Source of the DNA: Ananas comosus | Lineage: Eukaryota > Streptophyta > Magnoliopsida > Poales > Bromeliaceae | Reading direction: 5' to 3' | NCBI RefSeq assembly: GCF_001540865.1 | Contig: NC_033642.1 | Coordinates: 1,785,125-1,849,124 of the forward strand | DNA length: 64,000 bases | Shown: positions 10,975-21,900 of the stretch, piece by piece | Layout of the letters: each line of letters begins with the position of its first letter | Position numbering within the stretch: the first letter of the stretch is position 1 | Notes under the pieces: model-generated | Databases searched by the model: none | What the model was told of the DNA's origin: nothing | Seen by the model: only the letters and a program-made list of their open reading frames with translations | Program-made: the position numbers and the translations under genes

Positions 10975-12054
10975 GAGAGGAGAGGGGGGAGGTGGGTCTA
11001 TGTTCTGGATGTACCCCGGGCTTCCGTATTTTAGGTCGTTTTCGATGTTGCGATTTCGAACGTCGATCGGGTCGTTAATTGATCTGAGTATTTGAAGTAC
11101 TAGATAATTTTGCAATTTTTTCGATATAATTTGCTAGTGAATAGGCACAATCAACGGCTGAATTATAATTTACAAAACGTGTATATGACGTTAAATTTTA
11201 GATCAAGTATTAATCTGTTTATATAGTATAAAAAAATTTTATCAAATTTGCGTGATTTGGATATTTTCTACCCTTCAACTTGCAAATGTTTCACACGGAA
11301 TTAAAATTATTGATTTTGGTTTCGGTATATGCAAATTAATATCGAAAATTTATTAAGAATTTTTTTGTAGGTACTTCAATTATCTAGTTTAAAATTTAAG
11401 GAGCTTCGACATTCGAAAGGTCGAAATCGACGGCCAGGAAGCCGGTAGGCTCTGTTGTTCTCCATAGTAGCCTCACACTATATTTGTTTATAACTTATAT
11501 TTTATGATATTGTATATATATTATATAGTCCTTACTTTCCTGATTTTATGGAGTGAGGACCTTGTCTCCAAGTCCGATTTGATATCGAACTTCATAATTG
11601 CAATCCGGCACCGTAATTTACTATTAGAAATGTTTAGAAATCAATTTGTTATTTAAAAATCATTATCAAGTTCATCTTAAGAGTTGAAAAATGAACGGTC
11701 ATAAATGAATAACCTTCTTAAAATAGAGGTTAGACTTTCTTAGTTCGTTATCAAAGTTATCAAACATTATCTAAATAGTATAAAGAATTTTCTTTCAAAA
11801 ATTCAAACAACTTGAATTACTCTACACAGTTAAACAGACAAACGGCTCATATAGGCCATCAAAAATTATCAATTTTATGACACTTTGATCACCATATAAA
11901 TAATTTTTAAAATTTATGAAATTTAGTTTCTATATATTTCAAATACTCTAGATCAACTTAAATAGCTCCGATCATCGATTCGGAATCTCTAACATCAAGA
12001 ATAATTTGATAGGACAAGTGCTACTATCCCATTAGTAAGATAGTAGCTCTAGCC

Positions 12055-12055
<1 letters not shown>
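10975..12055. mobile_element. Two degenerate long fold-back elements
   Basis: About 10975-11460 and about 11530-12055 share the inner motifs of the 5765-6307 hairpin element: GATCTAGAGTATTTGAAGTA-like arms, repeated GACTTG/GATTTG blocks and AAATTTAGTTTCTA. Terminal motifs resemble GTAGC and CTACTAT. The two lie head to tail and are followed directly by a (TA)n(GA)n tract. Boundaries are approximate. Confidence 0.5.

Positions 12056-12100
<45 letters not shown>
12056..12100. repeat. (TA)n-(GA)n compound microsatellite
   Basis: TATATATATATATATA passing into about 14 GA units, sitting exactly between two fold-back elements. Confidence 0.9.
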
Positions 12101-12102
<2 letters not shown>

Positions 12103-12638
12103 GGCTACTATACTTTTATGAGTATTGGGCCCTTCATACTCTTAAATTGTTTTCGATGATGCAGCTTCCGAATCGACAATCTACTCCGTTAAATATGATC
12201 TAGAGTATTTGAAACTTCTAGATAATAAATTTCGTAATTTTTCAAAATCATAATAAAGTCCATCAAGCGGGCATAAAATAAATGGTCAAAATCAAACGAC
12301 GTCATAAAAATGGATGATCGCATCCTTCAATTTAAGATCAGAGTTGTTGATCTTTATCTAGATAGTGAATAGAATTTTTTATCAAAAATTTAACCTATTC
12401 CGATTCTTTTCCACCGTTAAACTAGCAAATATCTCATACCGGTCGTTAAAAATTGTCAATTTTGTGAGCTTTTGATCGTAAGGTAAATGATGTCGAAAAA
12501 TTATGAAATTTGATTTTTACAAGTTTTAAATGCTCTAGAAAATATTTAACGGTATGGATCGTCGATTCGGAAGCTCTATCATCGAAAACAGCTTATGAGT
12601 ACGAAGGCGATCGTACTTATAAGAGTCTAGTAGCCGGA

Positions 12639-12640
<2 letters not shown>
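12101..12640. mobile_element. Long fold-back element, AGGGCTACTATACTTTTATG termini
   Basis: Left end GGGCTACTATACTTTTATGA; right end GCTTATGAGTACGAAGG and then AGAGTCTAGTAGCCGG, the inverted counterparts. Inner arms mirror each other (TCTAGAGTATTTGAAAC against TTTTAAATGCTCTAGA). About 540 bp with no coding potential. It is flanked by microsatellites on both sides. Confidence 0.7.
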
Positions 12641-12671
<31 letters not shown>

Positions 12672-12683
12672 GTTCCAGCTCAA

Positions 12684-12714
<31 letters not shown>
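12637..12714. repeat. Compound (CT)n(TA)n microsatellites
   Basis: Two blocks of CTCTCTCTCT followed by TATATATATA, joined by TAGTTCCAGCTCAA. Confidence 0.9.
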
Positions 12715-12963
12715 GGCTGGGGCTACTATACTCTTAAGACTATAGAACCCTTTGTACTCATAAATTTTTAACCGTTGATTGATGGGATGTGTGGTTAAGA
12801 TGATGGTGGTCCCCACTTAGAATGATAGTGGTCTCCTAGGGTTGAGTGGGTAGTTGATTGAATTGTATGCTCTAACGGGTGAAAATGATCATAGAATAAA
12901 TCTAAGAGCCGAAAACTTATGAGTATAAGGGAGCGAATACTCATAAAAGTATAGTAGCCGGAC

Positions 12964-12966
<3 letters not shown>
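12714..12966. mobile_element. Short MITE, GGGGCTACTATACTCTTA termini
   Basis: About 250 bp. Left end GGCTGGGGCTACTATACTC, right end CATAAAAGTATAGTAGCCGG. It has a different interior from the 540-bp hairpin elements but the same terminal motif, so the two probably use the same transposase. Non-coding. Confidence 0.75.
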
Positions 12967-13031
<65 letters not shown>

Positions 13032-13041
13032 AGAGAGAGGG
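12967..13041. repeat. (TA)n-(GA)n compound microsatellite
   Basis: About 11 TA units, then about 20 GA units with one GTAG interruption, lying between two elements of the GGCTACTAT group. Confidence 0.9.
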
Positions 13042-13107
13042 CTACTATACTCTTATGAGTATAGAGCCCTTCATACTCATAAGTTGTTTTCGATGTTGGG
13101 GTTTTCA
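13042..13107. mobile_element. Truncated GGCTACTAT element at an N
   Basis: GGCTACTATACTCTTATGAG and CATACTCATAAGTTGTTTTC match the start of the element at 12101. The copy stops at the single N at 13108. Confidence 0.6.
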
Positions 13108-13172
13108 NAACGACAGATATCAACCATTAAAAATTAGCCAAACTTTTACAGTACCGGAGCTCCGGTTATATA

Positions 13173-13175
<3 letters not shown>

Positions 13176-13212
<37 letters not shown>
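13176..13212. repeat. (CT)n microsatellite
   Basis: About 18 CT units. Confidence 0.9.
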
Positions 13213-13217
<5 letters not shown>

Positions 13218-14435
13218 TTGGTGAAATCTTAGCCAAAATTTTTATATATGTTAAACTGCTAATTATTATGTATGCTAATAAATACCGTGTTATCTATGAA
13301 ATACTATCTATATATTTCTATGTAGAGTTGTTGTGCTATCGTAAGCATAAGGCAGTCGGTATTTTCAACTTTTTAATTCTTGGATAAAAAATTATGAGAT
13401 CCGATAATAATAGTCCCCTTTAAATTTGATTGGTCATGAATAATAAAATTTTACGAAAGCCCAAAATAAGAGCAAAATTACTATTTATTTTTTTTAATGT
13501 AAAATTAACCTTTTTTCTAAAATTTTTTTGTATTTTTTTGTCTCTTTCTTTAATTGTTTTCTCTTAATTTATGGAATTAAAAAACGCAGGAGCATGGGGC
13601 GGCCCGCGGTGTGGCACGGACACGCTTGAGCACGAGGCAGGGCGCGGCGCGACCTAACGCGGACAATGCTCTTTTTGCTTTTTTTCCTCTCTCTGTTCTC
13701 TTCAATTTTCAAATTATTTTTTATTCCTCTCTATTTAAATAATTTTTTTATTTTTTTTTAGCTCTTTAATTTTTTAAAGTTTAAAATTTAAAATTCGATT
13801 TGAAAATTAAAAAAATTAAATTTAAATTTTTAAAAATAAATGATAACAACATAAATATAGAAATATATTAGTTTGTTCAAAATATTTTAAAAAATATGTA
13901 AATCTCTCACAGCGAAGCGCGGGCGTTCACTAGTAAGATATAATAGGCCAAACCAAATCTTACTAACTGCACACTCTGGGTGGGACCGAAATAGATCAAA
14001 CAAGCTTAATTTATGAATAAAAAACGATGATATCAATTGGTCACAAGTGGTAATCCCGAGAAGGGCAAAATATTCATTATATTGAAATATGATGATTTTT
14101 GGCCAGTACAAGAATATATTTGCAAGTTTTTAATATAAAAAATAATAAGATGTTTAAAATTCAGAGAGATAAATATGCAATATGCCCACTTTACAAGGAT
14201 ATATTTGCAATTATACCAAAATAATAGGCTTTTAATAAGATTATTGCAAAGTGTAAGGTGTAAATTTGAAGTAAAAATAAAAAAAAGAGATAATTGAGAT
14301 ATAATTGAGATTTTCTTTTTTTTTTTCCCTATAATTTAGCCTTTTAATCAGATTAATTTATTTGGATAAAATATATTTGTATTCTATTTATAACTTAACT
14401 GCTTTTGATGACTAAAAAAAAAAAGGAGTTGATTC
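13213..14435. other. AT-rich intergenic DNA, no gene seen
   Basis: A GC-rich island at 13587-13670 (GGGGCGGCCCGCGGTGTGGC) lacks an open frame with recognisable features. The rest is A/T-rich. Confidence 0.4.
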
Positions 14436-14567
14436 AAAGGGCGTGGTGGTTGGTACCCGAGACCCAAGTTCGAATCCTAGTTGATTCATATTTCCAGCTA
14501 AATTTATTTCTAAATGAAATAAACGAAGCGGGAAGCGGGCTACCTATCTCTCTCAAAAAAAAAAAAA
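14436..14567 (+). mobile_element. tRNA-derived SINE (copy 1)
   Basis: Contains a pol III box-B-like GTTCGAATCC in AAGTTCGAATCCTAG, then AAATTTATTTCTAAATGAAA, AACGAAGCGGG and a terminal A tract (14555-14567) after TATCTCTCTC. The box-A end seen in the other copies (TAGAGCAAGTGGC) is missing, so the 5' end is truncated. Confidence 0.75.
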
Positions 14568-14646
14568 GAGAGTTCGGAGTGTGAAATACATTATCGGTCA
14601 TATATTAAATATAAATCTAAAGTAAACGATAACAAGTTAAAATAAG

Positions 14647-14801
14647 TTTTTTTTTTTTTTGAGAGATAGGTAGCACTCTACCCGCTTCGTTTATTATATT
14701 TAGAAATAAATTTAGCTGGAAATGTGAATCAACTAAGATTTGAACTTGAGTCTCGGGTACCAATCACCAAGTCCTTTGCTATTTGCTCTAGGGACGGTCG
14801 G
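14647..14801 (-). mobile_element. tRNA-derived SINE (copy 2)
   Basis: On the minus strand it reads CCGACCGTCCCTAGAGCAAA (box-A region), a degenerate box B (AAGTTCAAATC), AATAAACGAAGCGGGTAGAG and a terminal A tract (poly-T on the plus strand, 14647-14660). It is tail-to-tail with copy 1, 79 bp away, so the pair forms an inverted repeat. Confidence 0.8.
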
Positions 14802-15280
14802 TTAAATAAGCTTATGATGATATTTAAAAATAACAAGATAGAAGTGTAAATTATATAAAATTTTCAAAGAAATTGATGAAATTCTTATTTATTTTTTGCG
14901 GGGCTTAATTGTAATATTTTAGAAAATTTGAATTATAAATTGCTATAAATTAAAATTCATGGCCAAAAGTGTAGCTTAGCATAATTTTTTTTAATAAAAA
15001 TTTTTTAAAAAAATTAACTCAATACTGGTCATTTGAAAAAGTCAAAGGGAGGGAAACATCATAAGAACGCGCGGTCCGCGGGTGACGTGGTGGACTAGTC
15101 CACGTTTTTTTGATTCGACCAAACACCGACCCATTCCTATTCGCCAGGAGCAGATCCGATGTGGGCCCCACCTTGTTTCTCTCTCTCTCTCTCTCTTTCC
15201 GTTTCCGACCCGCCGAGCGTGGCTTGTCGCGGGTCTCGCGCTGCACACAGCAAACAGCTGCCCTCACCAATAACACATCG
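14802..15280. other. Distal upstream region of the invertase gene
   Basis: AT-rich up to 15050, then markedly GC-rich with a (CT)n tract at about 15178-15200. The GC shift is consistent with the start of the gene's proximal regulatory region. Open frames here are short and unconvincing. Confidence 0.35.
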
Positions 15281-15281
15281 C

Positions 15282-15287
15282 CACGTG
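15282..15287. promoter_or_regulatory. G-box CACGTG (upstream of invertase)
   Basis: GCCACGTGTC context, a G-box/ABRE-like core that binds bZIP or bHLH factors. It lies 665-670 bp upstream of the invertase ATG. Function is inferred from the motif only. Confidence 0.45.
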
Positions 15288-15340
15288 TCGACAAACGAAG
15301 CCCCTAATTAGGCAGGCGTTTCCAACCAGTCGTAGACGTC

Positions 15341-15346
15341 CACGTG
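15341..15346. promoter_or_regulatory. G-box CACGTG (upstream of invertase)
   Basis: GACGTCCACGTGTTTG. A second G-box with an adjacent GACGTC element, about 610 bp upstream of the ATG. Two ACGT-core elements within 60 bp resemble an ABA/light-responsive arrangement; this is inferred from motif alone. Confidence 0.45.
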
Positions 15347-15772
15347 TTTGCCGACACAACGCTGTTGCCTGTTTGTACGTTACAGCTAAGCCAGCGAAAG
15401 CATTTCTCTCTCTCCCTCCTCTTTTTGTCCCATGTTTCCTGGGTCTCCTCCGATTGGTAGAGGCTCTTTCTACATACGTATAATTACACTAGACCCCCTC
15501 AACTGTAAAATAGTTTTTAATTGGTCCTTTGACCGCTTTTGTGTTTTCAATTATTATTCTTTTGTATTTTTGTTATTCCTCTTGTTAAATAGCAAATATG
15601 TTTAATTGCATATGCCTCTCCATAAAAATTTAGCATTCAAATATAGTCATCGAAAGTTGCATAGATTTGTAAATATGAGATCGGTTAAAATTAAATTTTC
15701 TTCTACAAAGCAAAACGGTCTAGGGTAATTAACTTATACGGAAAAAATTTTAATTTTAAATTTTTATAGGGT

Positions 15773-15779
15773 TATATAA
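15773..15779 (+). promoter_or_regulatory. Candidate TATA box of the invertase gene
   Basis: TATATAA within GGGTTATATAAGGAATT, about 175 bp upstream of the ATG. It predicts a transcription start near 15805 and a 5' leader of about 150 nt. No competing TATA motif sits closer to the start codon. Confidence 0.5.
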
Positions 15780-15951
15780 GGAATTACGTGGAGCGGATGA
15801 GTGCAAGGGTGAAAGGGATAGAGGGACAGAGTAGAGGGACTAAGGTGCGATTTTACGCTCGGAGCTTGTCCATAAATTCCCTCCCCCCGACCCCCTCCTC
15901 GCCATTCCCTCGAAATTCCCCAAACCCTTCTCCTCCCCCATCCCCATCGCC

Positions 15952-18900
15952 ATGGACGAGAGCGATCTCACCCTCCCCCTCTCCTCCTCCTCCTCCTCCT
16001 CCTCCTCCTCCCCCCTCCGCCGCCGACGCCTCCGCCGCGCCGGCGACGGGACATCGGCGGCGAGATCCGGCGAGGCTCCGCCGCCGCGGCCGATCTCGCT
16101 GGCGACGTCGCGCGGGCCGGCCGAGGGCGTGTCGGAGAAGAGCTCCGGCGCGGGGATCGTCGGCCTCGCCGGCGCCGGCGCCGGAGACGGAGAGGGAGAG
16201 GTGCGAGGGTTTCCGTGGTCAAATGCGATGCTACAGTGGCAGCGAACGGCGTTCCATTTCCAACCGGAGAAGAATTGGATGAACGGTTTTGCACCTCACC
16301 CCCTCACTTTTCCATTATTAGCAATCACTAACACAAACTAACCCCCTCAACCATATTTTATTTTTACAATAAACACTTATGGACCGACAGTTTTTCGCAG
16401 ACAGTGCACTAATCTTAAAGAACAAAATAAATAATTATTTTCTATTTTTTTTCCGTTCAATTTTATAAAACATATTTATTTTAGAAAAAATTTCTAAAAT
16501 TTTATAAAGAATTAGTATTTTTGTTTTTGTGATTCATATGATTTTGAATGGACGAGTTTTCTCTACAAATATTTTGTTCAATGCGTGATTATTCTTTCTA
16601 AGTTTTTTTTTTCCTTTATTTGAGTTATTATAATTAGTTAGTTGAATTAACTTTTATTAAATTGAATGATTTAATTAAGTTTTTTTAGCTGTTAATTGTT
16701 GGGTGTAATTAAATTCTCACTTTAATCAAGTAAAATTGCTTAAATAATCAAAAAATAATAAGTTTAAAGGTGCTTAATTAAGAAAAATGAGGGGCTCATA
16801 CAAAATTAGCTGTATTTGAGGGGTCTTCATGCATTTTACCATTTCTATTTTTGCCCTTTCCCTTTTTTGCATATTTTTTAGAATCCACAAATGGAAACTA
16901 ATTTAATTTCCATTTTTCTATAATCTCATCAATGGACGGCTTCTGATGGTGTCTCTCGCTCTGTCTCGTGATCTCCACCGCAGATCCAAATGGTAAGCAA
17001 AACAAACCAGTTTTAATTATTATTTTTTATGCTCCCTCTACTACCCTATATTGCAACTTAGTCCCTGTACTTTTTAGTTCAATAAAATATCCTTCTTCCT
17101 GCTCTGCCGCGTGAAAATCATTTAAATTTTAATCTCTAAATTTATGCATATACGAAATTTTTAGTCTAGTTATAATTAATATATAAACTAGTTCATTTAA
17201 TTCATAGTATTCACAAATTATAGGGACCATACCGCAATTTTGAGATCCTAACATTTTTGCGAAATTATGTATATTTTTTATTTTATATTATTTTTCGTTT
17301 ACAAATAATAGAAAATTTCCTATTGGTGGACATGTATTAAGGAGCACCTATAATTGGAGTGACAACTATATATGAATAAGCCAAACCAATAAATTTTAAT
17401 TTGGGCCCATTGATTGGTACACAAGGTGTCCACGTGTAAGCCACAGGAGTGTGATACCCAACCGTTGGAATAATTGCATGTATGTCCCCACAAATTGGGG
17501 ATATTGCATATTCATTCGTCTAAATTTCCCGACCATTCAAAATTTTATTATATTTTCATATTATGACCATTTTATTCTTGCCGTTGTCGTGTCCAATTGT
17601 AGCAATCAATTCGGATAACGATTTTAAACTCCTATTTTTTTAGGAGACATATAATAACGAATGAGGCCAAAATAATTTTTTTTTTTTTAATTTGAAAGGC
17701 AATATATGCAATATTCTAATTTGTAAAGAATATATGTTCAATTGTCCCAAATTGTTTCACATATATATATATATAAATATAAATAGGACGTTTTCTTTCC
17801 ACATAGATATGGCTAACTCTGACATTATATGCTGAGTTGGCCTGATTAAAAACAGTACTAATAAAGTTTTGGGTAAATTACACCTTTGGTCCTCCAACTA
17901 TTACGCGAATAACACTTGGGTCCTCAATATGTTATTTGTAGCAATTTTTGCTTGGAACTTTTAAATTATTGCAATAAAGTTACACAATCCTTTTTTTTTT
18001 TTTGCAAAATTTCAACAAATTGCAAATATAGAATTGATGAAAAAGTATTGTAATCAATTATGAGATAATAATTAAAATGCTGCATTATTTTTATATCAAT
18101 ACTTTATTAATATTTAGCTAACTGAATTGGGTTGTCGGATTTAACGGATAATAATTCTAAAAGTTCGAGCCATAGATTATCTCAAAGTAAAGTTTTGCGA
18201 CCATAGTGTCAAGTGCCTCATATTTTGAGAACCAAAAGTGTACTTTATCCTAAATTTTTTATACAAATTATTGTCAAGCAACTTGGTTGGTTGTTATCAG
18301 CAAATTTTTATTTTCTTGTTCATAAAAGAAAAAGTTTGCACTTGGACTTCATTATATATATATATAGTATTTTTCTAGGTAGGCTTTTGCTATAGAGGCT
18401 TACAGATAACTCCACAAAATTTAAGAAAAATTTAATCTTTTGTGAATATAAAGTTAAAATGAGTTTTTTGGGTCTCAAAATTAGAAATTTTAGTAAAAAA
18501 AATTATTTTTTATTACCACTAAATTATTAGTAAAAACTTCAATAAAATATTTTCCTTTACGCCTTTTCTTGTATCTATAGATTATTTATGTAATTTCTTT
18601 TCATCTATAGTTTTTATAGAAACTCCACTAATTTACCTATACCTCGAGTTTCTATGGACAAAATTATTTTGTTTTGTTCTGTAATTTACTCATTCATTTT
18701 GGATCTTTCAATGTATCCTCAATTATTGGCTATTAATTATGATACAGAGCCATCAACTCTAATTAAGCAAAAAAAATTTTGTTAAATTTCACACATTAAT
18801 CAACTATTAGCAGTTAATCAATTTAGTTTAACTCGCTCTAAAGTAGTTTAAACTATTAAATTAGAATTTCTATAACTTATGGTTGAGACGTCTCCTTCAG

Positions 18901-21900
18901 AATTGCCCATAGTTGAGGGGGCTCTATACATTTATTTTTATATTGTGATTCACGTGGGGTTTTTATTTTTTATTTTTTTATAATTCTTTGATAAAAGGTT
19001 TATTGTGATTCACGTGGGATTTTTACTTTTTTTTTTTATAATTGTTTGGCTTATTGTTTAAATAAATATTTTTCAACGAAAAAACAAATCTCAATTTGGG
19101 CGGTAAACGAAAGGAAAAATTCTAGAATGCAACGGGTATATTAGTGACGTGGCGTAACAAACCAATCAAATTAATCTTTTTAAGAATATATGTCCCATTA
19201 TGATTGTAAAAAAGTATTTTTATTGTACTTTTTGAAAATAAGAAATGTGATTCGCTTGCTATTGATGGCGTGGTGTAAGTGTGGCAGTGTAGAATTCCTC
19301 AAACGAAAGACTCAAAAAAAAGTGGCGTTCACGTAAAAGCCAAGTAGAACCGTGTACTTTTTTCCTGTTTCAACAACACCCGTGTCAAAATTGATTTGGA
19401 TACTCGCAGTTAAATAATTTAGTTTTTTTTTTTTTACAAAATTAAGAATAATTATCTGTCGACGTGAGATTGTAGAAGTAATTCCTACAGGTTCAAGACC
19501 GGCTGATATTCAGCTCTAACATAAACTGTAACGACCCGACGTCCTAACTCGTTGGGCCCAAACCACCGACTCAAAATACTTAAGCCTAGTTATTATTACT
19601 AGCGTGTAAAATCTTATATATTCTAATTCGAATAATTTTTTCTTTCGATGTGAAATTATTGGGACGTTATAGTATAGCTCAGTTGATAGGTATTGTTATC
19701 TATCTTCTAAAATTAGATTCTAAATTGGCTTGTAAAGTAAGCATTTGGATATTATTAATTTTACTATTTAAATTTTATTATTATTTAATATAATATGTAC
19801 GGATTATGACTTTTTTGGACGGTTGGATTTTGTCGTTGCAATGCGTTGCACCGCAGGGCCCGTGTATTACATGGGGTGGTACCACCTCTTCTACCAGTAT
19901 AACCCGGACTCGGCCGTTTGGGGGAACATCACGTGGGGGCACGCCGTGTCACGTGACCTGGTCCACTGGCTACACCTCCCCCTCGCCATGGTCCCGGACC
20001 AATGGTACGACGCCAACGGGGTCTGGACCGGGTCCGCCACCGTGCTCCCCGACGGCCGCCTCATCATGCTGTACACCGGGGCCACCGTGGACGCGGTCCA
20101 GGTGCAGAACCTCGCGTTCCCCGCGGACCCGTCCGACCCGCTCCTGCGCTCCTGGTCCAAGTCGGACTCCAACCCGGTACTCACCCCGCCGTCCGGAGTG
20201 GGGCCCGCAGATTTTCGGGACCCCACCACCGCGTGGTACGATCCTTCTGATGACACGTGGAGGATCGTAATTGGATCCAAGGACGACGACGGGCACACGG
20301 GCACTTCCATGGTTTTCCGGACCCGCGACTTTATCCGGTAACGGCAAAAGAACAACCAACTTTTTTTTTTTTCCTTAAAAATTGAAGCTCTCAAAAATAA
20401 AATATATTTAAGATATTTGAATTTAGTTTCAGCACTTTTAAAAATATAAAAATATTTATATTTATAGTTTTTTATCTATCGGATCGCCTTAAGACTCATA
20501 CAGTTTCCTGTGCTTTTAAAAGTCAGAAGCTCAGCTCTTAAGATATTTTAATATATAATATTTTTTCATTAATACTATTTACACAGTATTTAAATTTCGT
20601 GTTATTATTTTTTTGAATTCTGAATAAGTTAGAGGAAAAGAACGGTGTTTTAATAATTTATATTCGACAGGTGGGAGCTCGTGCCCGGACTGCTGCACCA
20701 GGTGGCGGGCACGGGGATGTGGGAGTGCATCGACTTCTACCCGGTGGCGACCGGGGGGAATGCGGCGAAACACGGCGTGGACACGGCGGCGACCGCGAAC
20801 GGGGACGACGGGGTGCGCCACGTGCTGAAGGCGAGCATGGACGACGACCGGCATGACTACTACGCTCTCGGGCTGTACGATGCGGCGCAGAATGTGTGGG
20901 TGCCGGACGAGCCGGACATGGACGTGGGGATCGGGCTGCGGTACGACTGGGGCAAGTTCTACGCGTCAAAGACGTTCTACGACCCGGTGAAGAAGCGGCG
21001 CCTGCTCTGGGGGTGGATCGGCGAGACCGACAGCGAGCACGCCGACATCCTCAAGGGCTGGGCCTCCCTTCAGGTAACTAACCATCTTTTCATTAATTAG
21101 ATTTCGAATTTGAGATCCCGAGTGTCGAGTGTCGATTATGAAGTTCTCAGTCAACTGCATTAGATAAAGTTAGTGATTAATATTAAGGCTTACTCTACTA
21201 GTCGTCCTCAAATATAGACGATTTTGAAGCAGAATCCGAGAACCACAGTTTATATTTTTCTTTTGGATTAACACTTACAATTGAATCAGTTACCTTCCAT
21301 TATGATCAAGTCAAAATAATAATATATAATTATAGTAATAACTTCATAACACTAAATCCACATTATGATCAAGTCAAAATAATAATATATAATTATAGTA
21401 ATAACTTCATAACACTAAATCCACAAGAATTTGCTTTTTCAATTCAAACACATAGGCATGTGAACTGAGTTTTGGTCCCATATAACCAAAAATATTTGAG
21501 GTGGTCACATTGCATCTTGTTGCTATCAATCCACATGGACATGTATTATTATTATTATTATTATTATTATCAATTAATGTTCTATAAAATAAGCTCAATC
21601 ATTTATGCATGGCAATTTATTAGAATAATAATAAATAATAATAATGGCTTCCGCTAGATGACAAGCAGTGCATGATCAATATATGTACTTGCTATGAAAT
21701 AAATTATTGTTATCATTTTCCTCCAATACCAAATTAATTTTTTTCATTGGGACAACTGGGTAGGATTCGATCCCATCATTGATGGACCCACTTAGGGGGC
21801 AATAATAGATTCATCACATTATAATTCAGTTGTGAGCATGTGAGATGGATCTGCATGATTCTTCAGGTCCACACCTAACCAATAGCTCTTTAGATCTGGA

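Noticed and set aside
14440..14500. tRNA gene
   Set aside because: Box-B-like GTTCGAATCC is present but there is no cloverleaf or acceptor stem; the repeat context and A tail identify a SINE.
15788..16282. 164-codon Pro/Arg-rich frame over invertase exon 1
   Set aside because: A shadow frame of the GC-rich exon; the overlapping frame carries the conserved invertase block.
16286..16341. Continuation of invertase exon 1 past the donor
   Set aside because: The extra residues do not match the family, and splicing at 16285 joins perfectly to the 9-nt mini-exon.
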